Source: Elioraea sp. (GTDB lineage: Bacteria; Pseudomonadota; Alphaproteobacteria; Acetobacterales; Acetobacteraceae). Taken from it: DNA of 64,000 nt. This document shows positions 30,457-38,670 of this stretch, piece after piece. Both the position numbers and the translations under genes were made by a program. The notes below the pieces were generated by a model. The model worked only from the letters and a program-made list of their open reading frames with translations, searched no databases and was not told the DNA's origin. The number at the start of each line of letters is the position of its first letter. The first letter of the stretch is position 1. The stretch lies in the NCBI RefSeq assembly GCF_022842375.1, contig NZ_JALHPR010000015.1, forward strand, positions 1 to 64,000, read 5' to 3'.

Positions 30457-31293
30457 ATGGCGATGCCCCCTGCCACAGTCGATCCGCCGCGTCTGGAGCA
30501 GCGTCCGGAGCCGGGTCTGGCGTGGGGAGGCGGCGTGCCCCCGCTCTCGGTCGTCGTGCCGGTCCGCAACGAGGGGCCGAACATCGCGCCGCTGATCGCC
30601 GAGATCAGGGCAGCGACGGCACCGCTCGGCGGCGCTGAGATCGTCTATGTCGACGATGGCTCGACTGACGACACCGGCGCGGCGCTGTCGCGCGAGGCCA
30701 TGCAGGGCGATGTCGTGCATCTCCGCCACGCCCGGTCGTGCGGGCAGAGTGCGGCGATCGTCTCGGGCGTGAAGGCGGCGCGCGGGGCCTGGATCGCGAC
30801 CCTGGACGGCGACGGGCAGAACGATCCGGCCGACATCCCGGCCCTGTTCTCCCGCGCCGGCGCCGAGGCGGCGGCAGGGCCGGGGCCGGTGCTGGTCGCG
30901 GGCCACCGCGTCAACCGCAAGGACACGGCCACGAAGCGCTTCACCAGCCGCTTCGCCAACCGCTTCCGCGCCTGGCTGCTGGGCGATGCCACGCCCGATA
31001 CGGGCTGCGGCCTCAAGCTGTTCCGCCGGGCCGATTTCCTCGAGCTTCCGCAGTTCGACCACATGCACCGCTACCTGCCGGCGCTGTTCCTGCGGGCTGG
31101 CGGGCGTGTCGTCTCCGTGCCGGTGAACCACCGGCCCCGGCTCCGGGGCCAATCGAACTACGGCACGCTGGACCGCCTGGCCGTGGCGGTGGCCGACCTC
31201 GTGGGCGTGATGTGGCTGCAGCGACGGTGGAAGCGGCCCCAGGTCGAGAGAATTGGGGCAGAACGAATGGCGCCGCCGTCGGCGGAAGGCTGA
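30457..31293 (+). CDS. Glycosyltransferase family 2 (polyprenyl-phosphate sugar transferase type)
   Basis: 278 aa from ATG at 30457 (MAMPPATVDPPRLEQR); the 62 residues upstream in the track come from repeat-rich DNA. GT-A fold: LSVVVPVRNEGPNIAPLI, EIVYVDDGSTDDT, ATLDGDGQNDPADI with the DxD-type metal site, and DTGCGLKLFRRADFLELP and HRPRLRGQSNYG, as in dolichyl-phosphate-mannose-synthase-like enzymes that load sugar onto a lipid carrier. No C-terminal membrane helices are present, but WLQRRWKRP could be peripheral. The TVP38-like gene starts at or before its stop. Confidence 0.9.
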   Translation: MAMPPATVDPPRLEQRPEPGLAWGGGVPPLSVVVPVRNEGPNIAPLIAEIRAATAPLGGAEIVYVDDGSTDDTGAALSREAMQGDVVHLRHARSCGQSAAIVSGVKAARGAWIATLDGDGQNDPADIPALFSRAGAEAAAGPGPVLVAGHRVNRKDTATKRFTSRFANRFRAWLLGDATPDTGCGLKLFRRADFLELPQFDHMHRYLPALFLRAGGRVVSVPVNHRPRLRGQSNYGTLDRLAVAVADLVGVMWLQRRWKRPQVERIGAERMAPPSAEG

Positions 31294-31297
31294 GGCG

Positions 31298-31993
31298 TTG
31301 CGCGCCGCGAAGCTCGCCAAGCCGCTGCTGCTGCTGGCGGGATTGATCGTCGCGGGCGTGGTGGTGCGCGAACTGCGCGCCGCCGGGGTGCTCGAGACCG
31401 GCTTTCTCGAGCGTATGATCGTCGGCCAGGGCGTGCGGGGGCAGCTGCTGTTCATCGCCCTCGGCGCGGCCGCCTGTTCGGTGGGCGTGCCGCGGCAGGC
31501 GGTGGCCTTCGCGGGCGGCACCGCCTTCGGCGCTCTGCTGGGGTCGGGGCTTGCGCTGGCGGCGATGGTCCTGGCCTGCGCGCTCACCTTCTTCTGGGCA
31601 CGACTGGTCGGGCGCGGCTGGGCACGGCGGCGGATCGAGCGTGCCTTCTCCGGCAGGCTGGCGCGGGTGGATCGGTTCCTTGCCGCCAACCCGTTCGCGG
31701 CGACGCTGACGCTCAGGCTGCTGCCGGTCGGCAACAACCTGGCGCTGAACCTGCTCGCAGGCCTGTCCGGCATCGCGGCACTGCCCTTCATCGTTGGCTC
31801 GGCGCTCGGCTACGTGCCGCAGACGGTGGTGTTCGCCCTTCTCGGCAAGGGCGTGCGGGTGGACGGCGCGATCCAGCTTGGCGTCGGCCTCGTGCTGTTC
31901 GGGGTCTCCGCGCTGCTCGGCCTGTGGTTGCTCAGGCGGGCCCGCAACGCCCGCGAGGCGGCGGAGGCAGCCGGCCTTGACGAGGCTGGCTGA
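31298..31993 (+). CDS. TVP38/TMEM64 (DedA-like, SNARE-associated) membrane protein
   Basis: 231 aa from TTG at 31298, with GGAAGG eight bases upstream; a TTG at 31253 inside the glycosyltransferase gene is the alternative. Five or six membrane helices. The VTT domain shows GVPRQAVAFAGGTAFGALLGSGLALAAMVLAC, and FAATLTLRLLPVGNNLALNLLAGLSGI ending in GYVPQTVVFALLG. Members of this family act in lipid or polyprenyl-phosphate handling at the membrane. The pairing with a GT2 enzyme fits a role in glycolipid assembly (inference). Confidence 0.88.
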   Translation: MRAAKLAKPLLLLAGLIVAGVVVRELRAAGVLETGFLERMIVGQGVRGQLLFIALGAAACSVGVPRQAVAFAGGTAFGALLGSGLALAAMVLACALTFFWARLVGRGWARRRIERAFSGRLARVDRFLAANPFAATLTLRLLPVGNNLALNLLAGLSGIAALPFIVGSALGYVPQTVVFALLGKGVRVDGAIQLGVGLVLFGVSALLGLWLLRRARNAREAAEAAGLDEAG

Positions 31994-31997
31994 GGCG

Positions 31998-32066
31998 CCC
32001 AGGCCCCAAGCGCAGGCCCCAAGCGCAGGCCCCAAACCCACGCCCAGGCCCAGGCCCAGGCCCAGG
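31998..32066. repeat. Microsatellite-like repeats (13 bp x3 and 6 bp x4)
   Basis: Three copies of a 13-bp unit like CGCAGGCCCCAAG (31998-32036) are followed by four perfect CCCAGG units (32043-32066). They fill the gap between the convergent TVP38-like and usg genes. Slippage during replication is the likely origin. Confidence 0.8.
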
Positions 32067-32071
32067 CCCGA

Positions 32072-32338
32072 TCAGTGCAGCCCGAACTCACCCTGGGCGT
32101 AGCGCAGCTCGGCTGGCTGGATCAGCCCCACGGACGCGACGCTGACGGAGTGGAGCTTGCCCTCGATCTCGCGCTCCCAGAAGGCGAGGAAGCGATTGAG
32201 TTCGGGGAAGCGCGGGGCGATGTCGAGCTGCTGCCAGACGAAGGTCTGTAGCAGCGCGGGATGATCGGGCAGGTGATACAGGATCTTCGCGGTGGTGAGC
32301 CTGTATCCGTTCAACTGTCGCGCGATCGAGCCGGTCAT
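32072..32338 (-). CDS. Usg family protein
   Basis: 88 aa: RQLNGYRLTTAKILYHLPDHPALLQTFVWQQLDIAPRFPELNRFLAFWEREIEGKLHSVSVASVGLIQPAELR, which I recognise as the alphaproteobacterial Usg family. It is small, soluble and without known activity. A GGAGG box precedes the ATG. It diverges from groES; the shared 256-bp region contains two CIRCE-like operators, so heat control of usg is possible. Confidence 0.85.
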   Translation of the reverse strand: MTGSIARQLNGYRLTTAKILYHLPDHPALLQTFVWQQLDIAPRFPELNRFLAFWEREIEGKLHSVSVASVGLIQPAELRYAQGEFGLH

Positions 32339-32445
32339 TGCAGTGGTTCCTCCGTTCCTTTCGTGACTGCACCCCTTCCCTGAAGGTGGAAGGATGGCAG
32401 GAACGATCGTGGAACAGGAAGAAAAAACGTTGTATTATCAGGCGA

Positions 32446-32472
32446 TTAGCAGCCCTCACACGAGAGTGCTGC
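32446..32472. promoter_or_regulatory. Degenerate second CIRCE-like operator
   Basis: TTAGCAGCC, nine bases, GAGTGCTGC. Each arm matches seven of nine positions of the CIRCE consensus TTAGCACTC-N9-GAGTGCTAA, with exact spacing. It lies 62 bp upstream of the main CIRCE, about six helical turns, and next to an AT-rich stretch that could hold the usg promoter. HrcA binding is inferred. Confidence 0.5.
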
Positions 32473-32476
32473 CATC

Positions 32477-32505
32477 CTTGACTTGACGGGCCGAAGAGCC
32501 TAGAT
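32477..32505 (+). promoter_or_regulatory. RpoH-type promoter of groESL
   Basis: CTTGAC at 32477-32482 and CCTAGAT at 32499-32505 with a 16-base spacer resemble the alphaproteobacterial RpoH consensus CTTGAC/CCTATNT. A second overlapping CTTGAC lies at 32482. The CIRCE operator begins two bases downstream, as expected for HrcA repression. Confidence 0.65.
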
Positions 32506-32507
32506 CG

Positions 32508-32534
32508 TTGGCACTCCTCGGGAGCGAGTGCTAG
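32508..32534. promoter_or_regulatory. CIRCE operator of groESL
   Basis: TTGGCACTC, nine-base spacer CTCGGGAGC, then GAGTGCTAG: 8 of 9 matches to the left CIRCE arm and 8 of 9 to the right. This is the binding site of the heat-shock repressor HrcA, 60 bp before groES. hrcA itself is not in the window. Confidence 0.92.
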
Positions 32535-32594
32535 CAGCCAGTGCGGCGGCCTGCCACGACCCGGGGAAGACGAGCCAACGCCAGGAGAGTTCCA

Positions 32595-32909
32595 ATGAAG
32601 TTTCGTCCCCTGCACGACCGTGTGGTGGTGCGCCGCGTGACCGCCGAGGAGAAGACGGCGGGCGGCATCATCATCCCCGACACCGCCAAGGAGAAGCCCA
32701 TGGAGGGCGAGATCGTGGCGGCCGGCCCGGGCGCCCGCAATGAGAAGGGCGAGCTCGTCTCGCTCGACGTCAAGGCCGGCGACCGCGTGCTGTTCGGCAA
32801 GTGGTCCGGCACCGAGGTCAAGATCAACGGGGAAGACCTGCTGATCATGAAGGAGAGCGACATCATGGGGATCGTCGAGGTCACCGCTGCCAAGAAGAAG
32901 GCGGCCTGA
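32595..32909 (+). CDS. groES: Co-chaperonin GroES
   Basis: 104 aa from ATG at 32595 behind an AGGAGAG box; the track's earlier start lies across the operator region. [46 protein letters not shown] contains the mobile loop that contacts GroEL, and [31 protein letters not shown] closes the domain. Seven subunits cap the GroEL ring. It is cotranscribed with groEL, 51 bp downstream, and controlled by CIRCE and an RpoH-like promoter. Confidence 0.98.
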   Translation: MKFRPLHDRVVVRRVTAEEKTAGGIIIPDTAKEKPMEGEIVAAGPGARNEKGELVSLDVKAGDRVLFGKWSGTEVKINGEDLLIMKESDIMGIVEVTAAKKKAA

Positions 32910-34598
<1,689 letters not shown>

Positions 34599-34627
34599 GC
34601 CGCACCGCGGTTCGGGATTTCCTGGAT

Positions 34628-34656
34628 GGGGGTCGCCTTCGGGCGGCCCCCTTTTT
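34628..34656 (+). terminator. Rho-independent terminator of groESL
   Basis: GGGGGTCGCC, loop TTCG, GGCGGCCCCC, then TTTTT. A ten-base stem with one wobble pair and a UUCG tetraloop, 30 bp after the groEL stop. Confidence 0.93.
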
Positions 34657-34826
34657 CATTGCGTCGGCAATCGGCCGGATCGGCGGCTCCGCCACCCCGT
34701 TGATCGATTGTGCTTGACGCGAGGCCACGGAACTGTCGTCTTAGTGGTTGATCGCGCGTTTTTCGTGCTTGGCCTTGTCGGCACTCCGGATCACACCGGG
34801 CGTCTCAGACCATCGCTCCTGAAAAG

Positions 34827-34836
34827 CCCGGTTATC
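34827..34836 (+). promoter_or_regulatory. Conserved leader motif of cold-shock gene 1
   Basis: CCCGGTTATC lies 63 bases before the ATG. The same motif with one change, CCCGGTTGTC, lies at the identical distance before the second cold-shock gene. A TTGAC element 113 bases further upstream suggests a long leader RNA. Role in cold-regulated translation is inferred. Confidence 0.4.
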
Positions 34837-34889
34837 CTACCGTCCTGCGATCTCCGCATGACGTGATGTGTTCGATAAAGGAGGGCCTC

Positions 34890-35093
34890 ATGGCCACAGG
34901 CACCGTGAAGTGGTTCAACCCGACCAAGGGTTTCGGTTTCATCGTCCCCGATCAGGGTGGCGCTGATGTGTTCGTGCACATCACTGCCGTTCAGGCCGCT
35001 GGCCTGACGCAGCTGAACGAGGGCCAGAAGGTCAGCTTCGAGGTCAGCATGGAGCGTGGCAAGCCGGCAGCAGGCATGCTCCGCGCCATCTGA
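34890..35093 (+). CDS. Cold-shock protein, copy 1
   Basis: 67 aa from ATG at 34890 with AAGGAGG upstream; the track's ATG at 34863 is less likely. [35 protein letters not shown] holds RNP1 (KGFGFI) and RNP2 (VFVHI) of the single-stranded nucleic-acid-binding CSD. It acts as an RNA chaperone. It differs from the second copy at about seven positions. A long leader and tandem terminators surround it. Confidence 0.97.
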   Translation: MATGTVKWFNPTKGFGFIVPDQGGADVFVHITAVQAAGLTQLNEGQKVSFEVSMERGKPAAGMLRAI

Positions 35094-35117
35094 TCCAAGC
35101 GCCTTGCTACGCCTACC

Positions 35118-35147
35118 AGGGCCGCCTTCGGGCGGCCCTTGCTTTTT
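35118..35147 (+). terminator. Rho-independent terminator of cold-shock gene 1
   Basis: AGGGCCGCC, loop TTCG, GGCGGCCCT, then TGCTTTTT. Perfect nine-base stem with a UUCG loop, 25 bp after the stop. Confidence 0.92.
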
Positions 35148-35154
35148 GCCTACC

Positions 35155-35180
35155 AGGGCCGCCTTCGGGCGGCCCTTTCT
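35155..35180 (+). terminator. Second, duplicated terminator hairpin
   Basis: The same stem AGGGCCGCC-TTCG-GGCGGCCCT recurs 37 bp downstream, including the preceding GCCTACC, but the tail is only TTTCTCG. It is a tandem duplication of the first terminator. Confidence 0.8.
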
Positions 35181-35187
35181 CGTGTCA

Positions 35188-35220
35188 GGCCGCCGCCTCC
35201 AGGCGGCCCTTTCTCCTTCT
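35188..35220 (+). terminator. Third, weaker terminator-like hairpin
   Basis: GGCCGCC, loop GCCTCCA, GGCGGCC, followed by CTTTCTCCTTCT. Shorter stem and larger loop than the two before it, with the same GGCGGCCCTTTCTC tail as the second. Confidence 0.6.
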
Positions 35221-35390
35221 GGGTCAACGACTTCACTGCTGCGACGCACCATGCACGGGCACCGGGATTTGGGTTGACCGAGGCGGCGCAACCTGCATGT
35301 CTAAATGGCGCAATCGCGTTTGGCTCGATGACCCGATCGGCTCTCCGGACCGTCAGGCGACCGGAATGCCAGAGGCTCGCTTCCCGAACA

Positions 35391-35400
35391 CCCGGTTGTC
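35391..35400 (+). promoter_or_regulatory. Conserved leader motif of cold-shock gene 2
   Basis: CCCGGTTGTC, 63 bases before the ATG, matches the motif in the leader of copy 1 at nine of ten bases. A TTGACC element lies 117 bases upstream. Confidence 0.4.
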
Positions 35401-35453
35401 TGCCCGCCGCGCGACGGTCGTGCGGCGGTACGTGGAGAAAGGAGGGCCCGATC

Positions 35454-35657
35454 ATGGCCACCGGTATCGTCAAGTGGTTCAACCCGACCAAGGGTTTCGG
35501 CTTCATCGTTCCCGACCAGGGCGGCAAGGACGTGTTCGTGCACATCACCGCCGTCCAGGCAGCAGGGCTCACGGGCCTGAACGAAGGCCAGAAGGTCAGC
35601 TTCGAGGTGAGCATGGAGCGCGGCAAGCCAGCCGCGACGAACCTGCGCGGCGCCTGA
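35454..35657 (+). CDS. Cold-shock protein, copy 2
   Basis: 67 aa, start at ATG 35454 behind [47 protein letters not shown] retains both RNP motifs. About 90 percent identical to the copy 564 bp upstream; the differences cluster at the C-terminus (ATNLRGA against AGMLRAI). Separate leader and terminators suggest independent regulation of recent duplicates. Confidence 0.97.
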   Translation: MATGIVKWFNPTKGFGFIVPDQGGKDVFVHITAVQAAGLTGLNEGQKVSFEVSMERGKPAATNLRGA

Positions 35658-35681
35658 ACGACCCCGCGACCACCTGACACG

Positions 35682-35713
35682 AAGGGCCGCCACCGCAAGG
35701 GGGCGGCCCTTCT
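35682..35713 (+). terminator. Terminator-like hairpin after cold-shock gene 2
   Basis: AAGGGCCGCC and GGCGGCCCTT form a ten-base stem around a ten-base loop, followed by CTGGCG, so the U-tract is poor. It lies between convergent genes and may serve both strands. Confidence 0.65.
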
Positions 35714-35734
35714 GGCGTTCAGGGAACTGCGGAA

Positions 35735-36658
35735 CTACTGCGCTGCGCGCGCCAGCACCGCGTCGTCCTCGTCCCACGCCTCCGGCACGTCCACCTCGCT
35801 GGCGCGCATGGCGTCCGCCAGCGCCTCGACGCGGCGGGTGATGTCGCGCGGCACGTCGCCGGCGAGGGCGAGGCGAACCACCCGCTGCTCGGCAAGTCCC
35901 GCAATCCGCCGCAGCCCCGGCGTGAAGCGGCCGGCAGCGAAATCGCGGATCGGCTCGGCGCAGGCCCACGCGCCGTCGGCAACGGCGGAGGCAGCGAAAA
36001 CAGGACCGTCCGTCGTCCAGTCGCGCACGTTGCCGATCTGGCGCAGGCCACGCGCGCGGCAGGCGGCGATCGCCCCCTCCCGCCCGCCATCGAGCATCGC
36101 GAACAGCAGATCCGCCCCGGCATCGGCAAACTCCTGCACTGCAACGAACGCCGCGGCAGGGTCATGCTGGTCGCCGGTGAAGCGGGTCAGGAATCGCGCA
36201 TCCTGTGCCGCGTGGCGGAGACCGGCCACGAAGGCAGCCCGCCCTCGGAGCCCGGGCGCGACAGGCTCTCCCGAGAGATGCGCGACCGTGCCGGTCCGGC
36301 TGAACCAGCCGGCGAAGGCGCCGGCGAGGAAGGCACTCTCCTCCTGCAGCACCTCGTAGCGGGCGACGTGGTCGGGCACGGCCCGGCACTGGGTCGCGGC
36401 GATCGCCTGGGAAGGGAAGCGGGGCGCGACGGCGTTCAGCGCCGCTTCCGCCTGGCCGCCGTGGCAGACGATCAAGTCGTACCCTGCCCCGCACAGCGAC
36501 GCGAGCGTCGCCTCGCGCGCCCCCCTCTCCTCGACCCAGTGGATGGTGAGAGCGGCGTCGGTCTCATCCGACGCGGCAAGGAGGCCGCGCTCGCCGGCCG
36601 CGTTGAAACCACCCAAGCCACGCGGCCCGAACAGGACGCCTGCGACACGGAAGGTCAT
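35735..36658 (-). CDS. BMP/PnrA-family binding protein without signal peptide
   Basis: 307 aa. The sequence matches the basic membrane protein/PnrA group that binds purine nucleosides and feeds ABC importers: MTFRVAGVLFGPRGLGGFNAAGERGLLAA, YDLIVCHGGQAEAAL, EESAFLAGAFAGWFSRTGTVAHLSGEPVAPGLRGRAAFVAGLRHA, FADAGADLLFAMLDGGREGAIAA. Normally these are exported, but this one begins directly with the first strand and has no signal. It follows the Bug-like gene by one base. No BMP-type permease or ATPase is near. Confidence 0.82.
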   Translation of the reverse strand: MTFRVAGVLFGPRGLGGFNAAGERGLLAASDETDAALTIHWVEERGAREATLASLCGAGYDLIVCHGGQAEAALNAVAPRFPSQAIAATQCRAVPDHVARYEVLQEESAFLAGAFAGWFSRTGTVAHLSGEPVAPGLRGRAAFVAGLRHAAQDARFLTRFTGDQHDPAAAFVAVQEFADAGADLLFAMLDGGREGAIAACRARGLRQIGNVRDWTTDGPVFAASAVADGAWACAEPIRDFAAGRFTPGLRRIAGLAEQRVVRLALAGDVPRDITRRVEALADAMRASEVDVPEAWDEDDAVLARAAQ

Positions 36659-36659
36659 G

Positions 36660-37625
36660 TCAGTTCGCCGTCAGGCCGGCGGCGCGGATGGCAGGCTGCC
36701 AGTTCGCGACCTGCTGGGTCACCATCGCGGCAAAGGCGGCGGGCGGCATCGGCGCGCGGTTCAGCCCCATCGCGTCGAGCTTCTCCACCACCTCCGGCAG
36801 GGCGGCGGCCTCCGCCACCACCGCGGCGATCCGTTCCGCTACCGCATCGGGCACGCCGGCCGGCGCCGACAGGCCGACCCAGTTCTCGCCAGTCAGCCCC
36901 GGGCGGCCGAGCTCGGCCATCGTCGGCACATCGGGGATCAGGCCGACGCGCCCGGGCGCGGTGACGGCGATCGCGCGCACCGCGCCGGAGCGCATGTGCT
37001 GCAATTGCTGCGGCAGCGCATCGATCGCCATCGGGAACACGCCGGCGAGGAAATCGGTCACCATCGGGCCGGAGCCGCGATAGGGCACGTGCTCGAACGC
37101 CGCACCGCTGTCGCGCGCGAGCATCAGCCCGACAATGTGCCCGACCGAACCTGTGCCGCCGGAGCCGTAGGAGAGGCCACCACGCGCCCTGGCGAGCGCG
37201 ATCAGCTCATCGAGCGTCCTCGCCGGAACGTCGGGGCGGACAACCAGGACGAACGGGAATGCACCGACATAGGCGAGGTGGCGGAAGCTCCCGAGCGGAT
37301 CATACGCGACGGAGGGGAACATCGCCGGCGAGATCACGATCGGGGCGTTGTTGGCAACGAGCAGCGTGTGCCCATCGGCCGCCTCCTTCGCCACCATGGC
37401 CGCGGCCAGCGTGCCGCCCGCCCCCGGCCGGTTGTCGACGATCACGGGCTGGCCAAGGCGTGCCTGCATGGCGGGCGCGATCAGCCTGGCGATGATGTCG
37501 CTGCCCCCGCCAGGAGGGAAAGTGACGACCAGGCGGATCGGCCGCGACGGCCAGGACGAGGCGGTGGCGGCACCCGGCAATGCCGCGGATGCTGCCAGTG
37601 CGCCGAGCAGATGACGACGAAACAT
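36660..37625 (-). CDS. Bug-family tripartite tricarboxylate transporter substrate-binding protein
   Basis: 321 aa. An export signal (FRRHLLGALAASAALPGAATA) is followed by the Bug signature WPSRPIRLVVTFPPGGGSDIIARLIAPAMQARLGQPVIVDNRPGAGGTLAAAMVAKEAADGHTLL. SYGSGGTGSVGHIVG and HVPYRGSGPMVTDFLAG are also conserved. Such periplasmic proteins bind carboxylates and partner TctAB-type membrane proteins, which are absent here, as is common for the very numerous orphan Bug proteins. Confidence 0.94.
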   Translation of the reverse strand: MFRRHLLGALAASAALPGAATASSWPSRPIRLVVTFPPGGGSDIIARLIAPAMQARLGQPVIVDNRPGAGGTLAAAMVAKEAADGHTLLVANNAPIVISPAMFPSVAYDPLGSFRHLAYVGAFPFVLVVRPDVPARTLDELIALARARGGLSYGSGGTGSVGHIVGLMLARDSGAAFEHVPYRGSGPMVTDFLAGVFPMAIDALPQQLQHMRSGAVRAIAVTAPGRVGLIPDVPTMAELGRPGLTGENWVGLSAPAGVPDAVAERIAAVVAEAAALPEVVEKLDAMGLNRAPMPPAAFAAMVTQQVANWQPAIRAAGLTAN

Positions 37626-37718
37626 GCGCGCGATGCCCCCTTATTGTGCATCGCAGCACGGCCCCCGGTGGCAATGCTGCCTCTCGGGCCCGAACAGGCA
37701 ACGCCCGTGCCACGCGGG

Positions 37719-38633
37719 TCAGCGCGCGGCGGCGTCGAGCTTCCGGTAATGCATCCGCCGCGCGAGCAGCGTCGTGCCGACGAGAGTGAGCACGAGGGTG
37801 GAGGTCATCAGGATGAAGGCCAGCGCCGCCCCGAAGGGCCAGTTCGTGGTGCGCGCGAACTGGTCGTAGAGGGCGGGCGCCATCATCTTGAACTGCGGCC
37901 CGCCGAGCAGCACGGGCGTGGCATAGGCGTTCATGCACAGGATGAACACCAGCGTACCGCCGGCGATGATGCCGGGCAGCGACAGCGGCAGCAGCACGCG
38001 GCGGAACGTCGTCATCGGCCCCGCGCCGAGATTGGCGGCGGCCTCCTCCACATCCCGCCCGATGCTTTCGATCACGCTCTGCAGCGTCAGGATCATGTAG
38101 GGCAGCACGACCGCGACGATGCCGAGGATCACGGCAAACGGCGTGTACATCAGCCGGATCGGTTCCGACACGATGCCGAGCCAGCGCAGCGTGGCGTTGA
38201 CCGCACCGTCATTGCCGAGCAGCGCCATCCACCCAGCCGCGCGCACCACGTTGCCCACCATCAGCGGGAACACGACGGCAATGACGAGCGCGCTTTTCCA
38301 CCGGCTGTCGGTACGCGCGAGCAGGTAGGCCACGGGAAAGGCCGCGAGAACCGAGACCAGCGTGCACAGCGCCGCGACCTGCACGGTCGTGCCGAGAACG
38401 CCGATGAAATACGGATCGGCGAAGAAGCGGACGTAGTTCTCGAACGTCACCGCATCGATCATGAAGTCGCGCGGGCTGTAGCGGTTCAGGCTGTAGCGGA
38501 ACAGCAGCACCATCGGCGCACCGAGGAAGGCGAGCACGAGAAGCGTCGCGGGAATGACGAGGGCGGGGCCGAGGCTGAACCCCGCCCCGCCCCGCCGCGC
38601 CGCCACGCCCATCGACGCTGCCGCCGCCGTCAT
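37719..38633 (-). CDS. ABC transporter permease, PotB-like
   Basis: 304 aa, six predicted helices beginning LGPALVIPATLLVLAFLGAPMVLLF. The EAA loop that contacts the ATPase is EEAAANLGAGPMTTFRRVLLPLSLPGI. It pairs with the PotC-like permease at 40816. Unusually, the binding-protein and ATPase genes lie between the two permeases. Ligand class (polyamine, iron or similar) follows from family resemblance only. Confidence 0.92.
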   Translation of the reverse strand: MTAAAASMGVAARRGGAGFSLGPALVIPATLLVLAFLGAPMVLLFRYSLNRYSPRDFMIDAVTFENYVRFFADPYFIGVLGTTVQVAALCTLVSVLAAFPVAYLLARTDSRWKSALVIAVVFPLMVGNVVRAAGWMALLGNDGAVNATLRWLGIVSEPIRLMYTPFAVILGIVAVVLPYMILTLQSVIESIGRDVEEAAANLGAGPMTTFRRVLLPLSLPGIIAGGTLVFILCMNAYATPVLLGGPQFKMMAPALYDQFARTTNWPFGAALAFILMTSTLVLTLVGTTLLARRMHYRKLDAAAR

Positions 38634-38670
38634 TGCCCGCGCTCTCCCGTCGCGCCTGCGGCGCTGCCGC

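Larger units (their letters stand above)
35094..35453. other. Intergenic region between the two cold-shock genes
   Basis: 360 bp without a gene. The first 115 bp carry three stem-loops (35118-35208). The rest is the promoter and leader of the second cold-shock gene, with TTGACC at 35274 and CCCGGTTGTC at 35391. Confidence 0.7.

Noticed and set aside
31998-32066. CRISPR-like array
   Set aside because: The repeats are contiguous with no spacers, and no cas genes are present.
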